A DNA stretch of 6,459 nucleotides, taken from contig JAQVWB010000119.1 of NCBI GenBank assembly GCA_028698695.1, forward strand, positions 1-6,459. Direction: 5' to 3'. Below, piece after piece: positions 1 to 6,459 of the stretch. The position numbers were made by a program, and so were the translations under genes. Below the pieces are notes generated by a model that was given only the letters and a program-made list of their open reading frames with translations, was not told the origin of the DNA and did not search any database. Position 1 is the first letter of the stretch; the number at the start of each line of letters is the position of its first letter. This stretch comes from Syntrophomonadaceae bacterium (GTDB lineage Bacteria > Bacillota > Syntrophomonadia > Syntrophomonadales > Syntrophomonadaceae).

Positions 1-2090
1 TCTTTCCATATATTAATCTGTTGAATAAAGCGGTTAAGCTTTACGGCCAGTTCATCTTCATTATTTAACTGATAATCTTCAAGGGCTTTATAGAATGTGG
101 CCTCTTTACTTTCAGTCCGAATCATAATCATTTCCGGCAAACTGAAATCAAATATTGGTGAGCGCATGACACTCATTAGCGGAATATCCTGCCTTTTATT
201 ATCAATAACTCGTAACAGGTTCATAAACAATTCAACTTCAATTGCTTGAAAATAACCGCTGTTAACATCAGCATAACATGGTATTCCCTCGGTCATGAAG
301 GTTTCGGCAAACTGCCCGGCCCAGTTGACGGTAGCTCTCATCAGTATTACAATATCGCGATACTCAACTGGTCGATAAGATTTGGCTTCGGGATCAAATA
401 TTTTTTCGGTAAGCAATTGTTTGATTCTTTGAGCAACAAATAGAGCTTCTCTTTCAATAATGTCCATTGGTTCATCGTTGTCATCCCCGGGTAAGTCCCC
501 ATCAATTGTTGCTTCCTCTTCAGGGATGGCAGTTTCGCACTGTAACGCATCGTCACTGCCATCGATAATACAAAGTTCTACACAGGGATCATTAAACTTA
601 TTGCTATTTGCTCCATAGTTTAATTTAACCCGCTCATCATAATCCAGTTCACCTAATTCACGGGACATGATTTCAGTAAACAAACAATTAACTGAATTAA
701 TTATCTCCTGACTACAGCGAAAATTTGTTCCTAAATCTATGCGCCAATTAATGCTGTGTTCGGACCGTTGATATTCGTCATATTTTTGCAAAAACAAGCT
801 GGGATCAGCTAAACGAAATCGATAAATACTTTGTTTAACATCGCCCACCATAAACAAATTATTATCCCTTTTGATATAGTTGATAATGGTTTCCTGAACC
901 AGATTGCTGTCCTGATATTCGTCAACAAAGATGTACTGGTAGCGGGATTGATATTCCTGTCTGGCCAAAGGATGTGACAATACTTGCAGAGCATAATGCT
1001 CCAGGTCATTAAAATCCAAAACACCCCGCTCTGATTTGTTTTGTGTATAAATTCGTGAATACTCCTCTATTAAAGAATAGATACAATTCATGCTGGGATA
1101 AAGGCGGTTTATATCAACCAGCATTTCGTCAGCTGTTTTAAATATAGTTTTCTTTTTTATATCAGTAATAATCTTTTTGGCTTCATCACGCCACCCTTTT
1201 ACTATTTCTGCTTTTTCTCTATGCTCTTTGCCTGCTGATTTGAGACGATTGAAATCAAGCGAGTGCAGTAGATTATGGAAGTTATCAAAATCTTCATCGG
1301 CCAAAGCGTCCAGCAGTTCTTTGATTCTTTCTATGTCATCCTGCAGGGCTTCGATATAAGCTGCCGGACCATCCGGTAACAGTGATTCCTGCAGTGACCT
1401 CATAAATAAGTCTTCGGCAGCGATTAATCTGGTTTTAATATTCTGTTTAATGGTTTTGAACCAATTGCTATTTTCAAAATCTGCTCTGGTCATGTTATAA
1501 TCATTGACCTTACTTTTTAACCATTCCAACGGCTTCGGTTGACTCTGAATGAATTCATAAATCTTTAAAAGCAGATCACTTAAAGGAGTATCATCACGAT
1601 TGCCGCCAAACATTTCCACCAGCATCAAAAACTCCGGACTGGCTTCCTGATACTGTTCTTCCAGCATTTCCTCCATACATTCACTTTTAATAATTAATGC
1701 TTCAGTACTATCAGCAATACGAAAACGAGGGTCAATGTCGATCAGATGAAAATAGTCTTTGATTACATCAGTACAAAATGAGTGCAGAGTACTTATTGAA
1801 GCCCGGTTCAATAAGGATAATTGTCGTCTTAAATGTTCCTGATTATGTTCGTCGGCCTGGTCCAGTTCTTTATGGACATCCCGGCTAATTCTTTCCCGCA
1901 TTTCAGCAGCGGCTGCCTGAGTAAAGGTGACTACCAGTAATTGATCTATATCAATTTTATCTTTGATAACCATCTGGATTATTCGTTCTACCAGTACAGC
2001 AGTTTTACCTGATCCTGCTGCAGCAGCAACTAATAAATTACGATCACGCAGTTCAATAGCCTCCCGCTGTTCATCAGTCCAGTTTCTCAC
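1..2090 (-). CDS. addA: AddA, ATP-dependent helicase/nuclease subunit A (partial, N-terminal 696 residues)
   Basis: This is the motor subunit of the AddAB double-strand-break resection enzyme, a UvrD/Rep-type (SF1A) 3'-5' helicase that in full-length form (about 1,200 residues) ends in a RecB-family nuclease. I translated the frame by hand from the GTG to the window edge and met no stop. Visible motifs are Q8 in WTDEQ; Walker A GSGKT at residues 26-30; motif Ia VTFTQAAAAEM (54-64); TLHSFC (101-106); FGGNRDD (161-167); LDFNDLE (358-364); Walker B FVDEYQDSN (388-396); motif III VGDVKQSIYRFRLADP (415-430); motif IV TNFR (455-458); and YRDIVILMR (577-585). Helicase motifs V and VI and the nuclease lie beyond the window. 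GTG is the only plausible start: the frame has TAA-TAG just upstream (2120-2115), and a G-rich ribosome binding site precedes the GTG. The gene overlaps the end of addB by 17 bases. An acidic stretch without Lys or Arg (residues 499-546) is probably a surface linker. Identification is from remembered family motifs. Confidence 0.97.
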   Translation of the reverse strand, partial: MRNWTDEQREAIELRDRNLLVAAAAGSGKTAVLVERIIQMVIKDKIDIDQLLVVTFTQAAAAEMRERISRDVHKELDQADEHNQEHLRRQLSLLNRASISTLHSFCTDVIKDYFHLIDIDPRFRIADSTEALIIKSECMEEMLEEQYQEASPEFLMLVEMFGGNRDDTPLSDLLLKIYEFIQSQPKPLEWLKSKVNDYNMTRADFENSNWFKTIKQNIKTRLIAAEDLFMRSLQESLLPDGPAAYIEALQDDIERIKELLDALADEDFDNFHNLLHSLDFNRLKSAGKEHREKAEIVKGWRDEAKKIITDIKKKTIFKTADEMLVDINRLYPSMNCIYSLIEEYSRIYTQNKSERGVLDFNDLEHYALQVLSHPLARQEYQSRYQYIFVDEYQDSNLVQETIINYIKRDNNLFMVGDVKQSIYRFRLADPSLFLQKYDEYQRSEHSINWRIDLGTNFRCSQEIINSVNCLFTEIMSRELGELDYDERVKLNYGANSNKFNDPCVELCIIDGSDDALQCETAIPEEEATIDGDLPGDDNDEPMDIIEREALFVAQRIKQLLTEKIFDPEAKSYRPVEYRDIVILMRATVNWAGQFAETFMTEGIPCYADVNSGYFQAIEVELFMNLLRVIDNKRQDIPLMSVMRSPIFDFSLPEMIMIRTESKEATFYKALEDYQLNNEDELAVKLNRFIQQINIWK
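2074..2090 (-). other. Overlap of addB end and addA start (17 bases)
   Basis: The GTG of addA (2090-2088) precedes the TGA of addB (2076-2074), and the addA frame is +1 relative to addB. Tight overlap is common in addBA operons and supports a single transcript. Confidence 0.9.
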
Positions 2091-5000
2091 TGCTTGCCCC
2101 CCCTCCGGTTGTTCCTATTAACTGTAATACCTGTTCCGTATTATATTTCTGCAAATATTTATACTGATTTTCTTCAAAAAGAATATCAAATTGACAAATA
2201 GATTTATATAAACAGTACGTACAGGCATTATCGTTATTATTTTTTTTATAAGGTTCAATACTAACCCGTCCGGATAAAATTTGTTCACTTAATCCAGCGA
2301 CCCTGGCTTCCACATAGTTTAGTATCACATGCCATTCATCTTCTGATAAGACGAATGAATTTTTGGCAAAATCACCATCATTCTTTAATTTAACCGGTAC
2401 AACTTCTGAGTCGCTATCAATTTCCCGGTCTATAGCACGAATCACTTCCACATCTTTTAAGGTTACTCCCCGCATTTTAAGTGCTTTACGCAATTCCGAC
2501 CCGATTTTATCCATATCCATCTTTTCAGTTGTAATCATGGGATCATCAATCTTGAAGTAGAATACTCCGGCAGGTTTTATAGTGCTGTATAATTTGGGGT
2601 TTTTACTTTTTAATAAAGCCGACAAATAAATAAATAATTGTAATGACAATCCATAATAAACATCATCCAATTGCAGGTTTTTATTACCTGACTTATAATC
2701 AATGATTTTTATATAGGTGGAATCATTCAGGTTTAGATAATCAATACGGTCAACGCGTCCTTCCAGATATAGTATTTCACCATTATTCAATTCCACCTCT
2801 ATGGCCGGGAAATCTTTACCCCTGCCAAAAGCCATCTCATGCCCCAATAACTGAAAATCGCCTTTTTTCATATGTTCGGTAATTGTCCAGGTAGCGCGGC
2901 GACTGACACGTTTTAGTCTATTTTTTAAATTAATATAACGATTGCTGCTTTGAAATACTCCATTGCCATAGTCGGCTGTCAATTCCTCCATAATCTCATC
3001 AACCATCGTTTCACATTGCTCCTGGGTTAAATTAAGCCAGTCGTACTTTTCCTCGGATAACCGGTTTCCGTATTTTAATATGCTCTCATGAAATATGTTG
3101 CCGATATCGGGGAATTCTACCGTATATTGTTTCCGTTCCCGGGCGCGCATTCCATATTGAATAAAATGAGCGAAAGGACAGGCAGCAAACTTTTCCAGTT
3201 GGGAAACATTGGTACGAAAGGGTCTTCCATATAATCGTTTTGCCGCTTTTGGCTCTACATAATGAAGTTGATTACGGTGAAAGAAAGCCTTGCCGGTCAT
3301 AGTCTGCAAAGCCTCCCAATCCGGGTTGTTTTGATACCAGCTCAATATATCCCACCAGAAATCTTCAATGGGTTTATCGTCAAGGAATCGACGCATATTT
3401 TCAATCAGATATTTATAGGTGCTAACTGGAGTTGAAACCAACTGTAACTGACTCATCCGGTTCTCTACTAAATCAGAATTTTGCTTTATAAGCGGAAATA
3501 TTTTCTTAACCCGGTCTATTAATAATGAAGGGCGCAATGCTTTGCCCTGAACATCAGCCGAAGCATAAGAAAGTACTACTTCATCAGTGGCTCTGGTCAA
3601 AGCACTGTAAATTAAGAAACGCTCCTCATCCATACGCCGTTCCTGACTGCTATTTAGAATTATACCTTTTTTTTCCAGGCTTTGTTTCTCTTCGTCCAAT
3701 AAAATACCGTTGTTATTACCTGCTGCCGGTAATTTGCCGTCATTTACGCCTAACACGATTAATGCACGGGCTCCGCGGCTCTTTAATCGTTGAAGACTGC
3801 CGATAATAACCCGGTCAACTGTAGGAGGTATCATTCCCAATTTAAAAGAGGAAAAGCCACTTTCCAGTACCGAGCGGTATTCTTTAAGAGAACAAATATC
3901 ATCTCCCATAATGGTTACTATCTGATCAAATATTTGCATGACAATATTCCATATTTGTGTGTTCTGCAAAACCTGCTCATGCAGGTTTTGTTCACGCAAA
4001 TCCTCTATCCAATTAATCAACCCGGTTTGTATTGACCTTTGTTCCAAAAATTCATATAATTGCCGCGTTCGGGCTGCATAGGAAGTTGATGTTTTCATAT
4101 TAGCGCGTAATTCAAAGATAGGTTCGGCAATACTGATACGCAACTGGTTTAATTTCTCCAGTTCCTCAGTTGGGCCGTAAATAAATTCATGTTTCCATTT
4201 ATCACCCTGAATGCCATAGGCCAGCATGTAATTTTCCAATTCTTCCACATCTTCAGATGATAATTGCAAAAGTCCGGTTTTAAGCATTCGCAATACATCA
4301 TTAAAACGGAAGTTCCGAATGATAATATCCAATAACGCCATTAAATATTCAATAATGGGGTTTTCCATTATATCTCTTTTGTCGTCAATAAAAAATGGTA
4401 TTCCGTATTCCGGAAAAATACGTCTGATAAGATAACTGTAATTTTCCATATCAGAACAGATAACGACTATATCGTTCCAGTGCCAGGAATTTTCACGGGC
4501 AAATTTGATAATCCGGGAGGCAGCTTGCTCTACTTCGGAAGAAATATTGGCGGCAGCAAAGATTGACAGGCCTTGTACTTCATCTTCCCATACACGGGAC
4601 GGATAGGCATATAATTCCTTCTCCAAATATGTAAGCGCCGGTTTCTTATCCGCTTCAATGTCAGGCACAACTATATGCTCCTGTTTTATGCCCAGGTTGT
4701 TAGCCAGAGAACGTATCTTTTCATATGTATAGCGTGAGGGAGAAAATAGTTGGGCATCCCGGCGGGAAGCAGATAAATCCAGCGTGAAGGAAAAAGTGAT
4801 TTCTTCAGCCATTAACATCAATTGTTCAATAACCTGTAATCGCTGTGGTGTAAAGGCTATAAAATCATCTATCCAGATATGCGAATCTTTTAGCCAACTG
4901 CAATTGGTCATTTTTTCAACAACCAGATTACTCTTATCCTCCAGATCGATATAGCGCCCTTGAAGATATTCATTAAAAGCATTATAAATAATTCTTATAT

Positions 5001-5460
5001 CACCGGTTTTTGCAAGCATAGCTTCTGTTGAAGCGGCTTCCAGCATATCATCAATATTAACCTGAAATCTTTTAATTTCGGCAATCAGTTCGGATATCTG
5101 TTCAACAAATCCGGGGTGTTCAGCAACTTTACTATAAATGCGCAGGTTATGAAGATTATCATTAATTGCTTTACGCAGTACCATATATTTCCCCTGTTCA
5201 TCAATAGTGGTACGCGTCCTGCCCCCGGCATCATTAATAACCCGCTCCCCCAGACGGTTAAAACTTAATACTTCCACCTGCATAATACCTGGTACATCCA
5301 GGCTGTTTATCAAATCTCTCTCCGTCTGAAATGTGAATTGATCAGGAACCAACAATATCAATCTGTTTTCAGTCCCGCTTTGCAAAGTCTGCCCTATTTC
5401 AGCAAATATCAGTTGACTCTTTGCTGTACTGTTACGCCCGGTTAAATACCTGACAGCCAT
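2074..5460 (-). CDS. addB: AddB, ATP-dependent helicase/deoxyribonuclease subunit B
   Basis: This is the second subunit of AddAB. In the studied Bacillus enzyme, AddB holds an inactivated helicase fold that reads Chi plus a RecB-family nuclease that cuts the 5'-ended strand. The protein is 1128 residues, close to the usual length (about 1,150). The N-terminus carries a degenerate Walker A (G8, K14, S15, with A13 where Gly is expected), followed by LVPDQFTF, typical of AddB. Helicase-like remnants include GVNDGKLP (571-578) and YSALTRATDE (618-627). The nuclease has H791, GRVDRID (901-907, D904), DYKSG (921-925, D921 and K923) and QLFIY (Q941, Y945), so the catalytic set is complete. The iron-sulfur cysteines are C761, C1080, C1083 and C1089, with the family spacing C-x2-C-x5-C at the end. 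I chose the ATG at 5460 rather than the TTG codons at 5466 or 5463 because GGGAGGG (5474-5468) lies seven bases before it. The gene is followed without a gap by addA. Confidence 0.98.
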   Translation of the reverse strand: MAVRYLTGRNSTAKSQLIFAEIGQTLQSGTENRLILLVPDQFTFQTERDLINSLDVPGIMQVEVLSFNRLGERVINDAGGRTRTTIDEQGKYMVLRKAINDNLHNLRIYSKVAEHPGFVEQISELIAEIKRFQVNIDDMLEAASTEAMLAKTGDIRIIYNAFNEYLQGRYIDLEDKSNLVVEKMTNCSWLKDSHIWIDDFIAFTPQRLQVIEQLMLMAEEITFSFTLDLSASRRDAQLFSPSRYTYEKIRSLANNLGIKQEHIVVPDIEADKKPALTYLEKELYAYPSRVWEDEVQGLSIFAAANISSEVEQAASRIIKFARENSWHWNDIVVICSDMENYSYLIRRIFPEYGIPFFIDDKRDIMENPIIEYLMALLDIIIRNFRFNDVLRMLKTGLLQLSSEDVEELENYMLAYGIQGDKWKHEFIYGPTEELEKLNQLRISIAEPIFELRANMKTSTSYAARTRQLYEFLEQRSIQTGLINWIEDLREQNLHEQVLQNTQIWNIVMQIFDQIVTIMGDDICSLKEYRSVLESGFSSFKLGMIPPTVDRVIIGSLQRLKSRGARALIVLGVNDGKLPAAGNNNGILLDEEKQSLEKKGIILNSSQERRMDEERFLIYSALTRATDEVVLSYASADVQGKALRPSLLIDRVKKIFPLIKQNSDLVENRMSQLQLVSTPVSTYKYLIENMRRFLDDKPIEDFWWDILSWYQNNPDWEALQTMTGKAFFHRNQLHYVEPKAAKRLYGRPFRTNVSQLEKFAACPFAHFIQYGMRARERKQYTVEFPDIGNIFHESILKYGNRLSEEKYDWLNLTQEQCETMVDEIMEELTADYGNGVFQSSNRYINLKNRLKRVSRRATWTITEHMKKGDFQLLGHEMAFGRGKDFPAIEVELNNGEILYLEGRVDRIDYLNLNDSTYIKIIDYKSGNKNLQLDDVYYGLSLQLFIYLSALLKSKNPKLYSTIKPAGVFYFKIDDPMITTEKMDMDKIGSELRKALKMRGVTLKDVEVIRAIDREIDSDSEVVPVKLKNDGDFAKNSFVLSEDEWHVILNYVEARVAGLSEQILSGRVSIEPYKKNNNDNACTYCLYKSICQFDILFEENQYKYLQKYNTEQVLQLIGTTGGGASSEKLD
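2097..2106 (-). promoter_or_regulatory. addA: Ribosome binding site of addA inside the end of addB
   Basis: On the minus strand GGAGGGGGGG lies inside the last codons of addB (Gly-Gly-Gly-Ala) and six bases before the GTG start of addA. If GGAGG itself pairs with the 16S rRNA, the spacing is 11 bases. Since addA starts 17 bases before addB ends, ribosomes finishing addB are well placed to begin addA, which suggests translational coupling and balanced subunit amounts. Confidence 0.75.
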
Positions 5461-5467
5461 CAACAAG

Positions 5468-5474
5468 CCCTCCC
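5468..5474 (-). promoter_or_regulatory. Ribosome binding site that fixes the addB start
   Basis: GGGAGGG is a strong Shine-Dalgarno match. It stands seven bases before the ATG at 5460 but only one and four bases before the in-frame TTG codons at 5466 and 5463. The ATG is therefore the likely start and the protein begins MAVRYLTG, in line with AddB N-termini, which start just before the Walker A region. Confidence 0.8.
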
Positions 5475-5507
5475 ATTCTGTCTGGCATTAGTTGACTATC
5501 CAGGAGT

Positions 5508-5516
5508 ATTATAACA
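5508..5516 (-). promoter_or_regulatory. Extended -10 promoter element for addB-addA
   Basis: Reading the minus strand, TGTTATAAT is a perfect consensus extended -10 (TG-n-TATAAT), with the TATAAT at 5513-5508. The expected start of transcription near 5501 would give a leader of about 40 bases before the addB ATG. I see no good -35 hexamer 16-18 bases upstream (the sequence there is near CCCGGG), which an extended -10 can tolerate. This would let addBA be expressed independently of the membrane-protein genes upstream. The call rests on sequence match alone. Confidence 0.55.
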
Positions 5517-5556
5517 TTAATTGGCACCTGCCCGGGATATATAAGGGGTGAAATAA

Positions 5557-6000
5557 TTAATCCATCAACAATAATTTGGCTCCAGCGGCTAACAGTATAA
5601 TACCCAATATATCCAGATATTCAAAACCTGTCTTTTTCATGCCGAAAGCTCCCAGGGCATCAATTAAAACTGCTGTTGATATCTGGGCAACTATAATAGC
5701 TGTAGTAGCATTACCTACACCTATTTGCGGGATGGAACGAATTACAGCATAGATAATCAGAACATTCAGGATGCCTCCCAGAAAAGCATACCAGGGTACT
5801 TGTCCAAGTTTACTGTAATTGCTTAACCCGCACCCGACAGCTATCATAATTACTATTACGGTTATCACACCAATTATATGAATTAACAGCGTAGATTCCC
5901 ATAGTCCGATAATTTTCCCCAGACTGGCATTAAAGGTCCCTTGGAGAGCCATGGCAGCACCTGATAAGGCTGCTAATAACAAGTAAAACAGGTTAATCAT
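5557..6000 (-). CDS. Small DMT-superfamily membrane protein of the YdcZ (DUF606) type
   Basis: This 147-residue, very hydrophobic protein has about five transmembrane helices (roughly residues 3-26, 36-57, 68-88, 93-117 and 129-146). That is the half-size layout of the YdcZ/DUF606 branch of the drug/metabolite transporter superfamily. Family-like signatures are ALQGTFNASLG (18-28) near the first helix, a conserved-looking Gln in the fourth helix (Q106), D114 followed by GAFG (117-120), and a glycine-rich last helix (GIILLAAGAK). Family members presumably work as dimers or are encoded as pairs; only one copy is visible here. The substrate cannot be told from the sequence and few relatives are characterised. 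The ATG at 6000 follows AAGGGGA (6013-6007), a moderate ribosome binding site six bases upstream. The gene is 71 bases behind the ZIP gene with no clear terminator between, so co-transcription is possible. No functional link to addAB is evident. Confidence 0.85.
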   Translation of the reverse strand: MINLFYLLLAALSGAAMALQGTFNASLGKIIGLWESTLLIHIIGVITVIVIMIAVGCGLSNYSKLGQVPWYAFLGGILNVLIIYAVIRSIPQIGVGNATTAIIVAQISTAVLIDALGAFGMKKTGFEYLDILGIILLAAGAKLLLMD

Positions 6001-6071
6001 TATATATCCCCTTATCTGTTTTTACCTATTTTCATAGTCTATGGCGATTTTTATGCGGCTTATCTTAATAA
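6001..6071 (-). other. Short spacer between ZIP and YdcZ-type genes
   Basis: Apart from the ribosome binding site at 6013-6007, I see no clear promoter. No stem-loop followed by a T run is present, so transcription may read through from the ZIP gene into the YdcZ-type gene. Confidence 0.5.
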
Positions 6072-6459
6072 TTAGATAAATGTTGCTAAAATAATTATGC
6101 TTACCCCCAGCCAAAACCATTTCCAATCTGCCTGCTCGTCTTTTTTACCCGCCTGAGGTAATAATTGAAAAACGACCAGATACAACATTATCCCGGAAGC
6201 ACTTCCCAATAGTACAGGTAATAATTGAGGATGGTAATTTATAATTATTTGCCCGGATAAAGTTCCTAACGGCGTAATAATTCCTACCAGTATAGTTTGT
6301 AAAAGAATTCGCCAGTGTTTCATACCACTCATGATTAGCGGTGCAGCTATAGCCATCCCTTCGGGAATATTGTGAATACCTATTCCCAATGCGATTACTG
6401 CCCCGGTACGAATTTTCATTTCATAACCCAGGGCTATGGCTATGCCTTCCGGAAAATCA
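6072..6459 (-). CDS. ZIP-family metal cation transporter (partial, C-terminal 128 residues)
   Basis: This is the C-terminal half of a ZIP (ZupT/GufA-like) transporter, an inner-membrane carrier for divalent metals such as zinc, iron or manganese. The reading frame is open to the window edge, so the true start is outside; the ATG at 6419 is internal. The visible part begins inside the fourth helix with DFPEGIAIALG. A fifth helix with the hallmark HNIPEGMAIA follows (H29, N30, E33 counted from the first complete codon), then helices six (about 48-72), seven (about 77-102) and eight (about 110-127). Paired xFPEG and HNIPEG motifs on neighbouring helices form the two-metal site of ZIP proteins, which makes the family call firm. 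The metal cannot be read from sequence. Compared with the usual pattern, Asp replaces the Asn before FPEG, and helix six has TPLG where many relatives have EPLG. The stop is TAA at 6074-6072. Confidence 0.92.
   Translation of the reverse strand, partial: DFPEGIAIALGYEMKIRTGAVIALGIGIHNIPEGMAIAAPLIMSGMKHWRILLQTILVGIITPLGTLSGQIIINYHPQLLPVLLGSASGIMLYLVVFQLLPQAGKKDEQADWKWFWLGVSIIILATFI

Noticed and set aside
246..1359. Short open frames on both strands within the addA region
   Set aside because: The addA frame is uninterrupted here with conserved helicase motifs throughout; the other frames do not resemble any protein and are shadows.
3525..4035. Short open frames on the plus strand opposite addB
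   Set aside because: They lie antisense to a clearly conserved coding sequence, have unremarkable composition and no family likeness, and are best explained as chance frames.
5492..5520. Plus-strand TTGACT followed by TATAAC-like sequence, considered as a divergent promoter
   Set aside because: The spacing between the two boxes is about 12 bases, too short, and no plus-strand gene follows.
5525..5540. CCCGGG-centred inverted sequence after the YdcZ-type gene, considered as a terminator
   Set aside because: The palindrome is only about six bases with no loop and is not followed by a T run on the minus strand.
6033..6043. Palindrome CATAG-T-CTATG upstream of the YdcZ-type gene, considered as an operator
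   Set aside because: Arms of five bases in a 71-base A+T-rich spacer arise readily by chance, and there is no clear promoter overlapping it.
6072..6419. Complete 115-residue membrane protein starting at the ATG at 6419
   Set aside because: The frame stays open to the window edge and the upstream codons encode the conserved fourth-helix DFPEG motif, so this ATG is internal to a longer ZIP gene.
1..6459. Search for a novel system, mobile element, CRISPR array, tRNA or rRNA
   Set aside because: The window is almost fully accounted for by four conserved housekeeping-type genes; I saw no direct repeats, transposase motifs, integrase sites or RNA-gene signatures.

Overview
The window looks like chromosomal DNA from a low-GC member of the Bacillota (Firmicutes), most likely of the Clostridia type. 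The evidence is an adjacent addB-addA pair (the Gram-positive counterpart of recBCD), strong GGAGG-type Shine-Dalgarno sequences, GTG start use, and an A+T-rich composition (about 40% G+C by eye). I cannot name the genus. All recognisable genes lie on the minus strand, so the transcription order runs from right to left: ZIP-family metal transporter (3' part only), small DMT/YdcZ-type membrane protein, addB (complete), addA (5' part only). Coding density is high and no gap exceeds 100 bases.

Right end (5557-6459): the C-terminal half of a ZIP-family transporter enters from outside the window. After 71 bases comes a complete 147-residue, five-helix YdcZ (DUF606) protein. I see no convincing terminator between or after them. 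A 90-base gap then holds an extended -10 promoter element and the strong ribosome binding site of addB.

Centre and left (1-5460): addB (1128 residues) and addA (first 696 residues) overlap by 17 bases and are almost certainly co-transcribed and translationally coupled. Their products form the AddAB helicase-nuclease. It resects double-strand breaks, responds to Chi sites and loads RecA. AddA carries the helicase motor and one nuclease (the nuclease lies beyond the window). AddB carries the second nuclease, the four-cysteine iron-sulfur staple and the Chi-scanning helicase-like fold. Every expected AddB nuclease and iron-sulfur residue is visible, and the visible helicase motifs of AddA are intact, so the enzyme should be functional.

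This is ordinary housekeeping DNA. I found no mobile element, CRISPR array, RNA gene or unfamiliar gene cluster. Three details deserve a second look: a run of seven G at the addB/addA junction whose shortening by one base would fuse the two genes in frame, an altered Walker A motif in AddB, and atypical metal-site residues in the ZIP protein.
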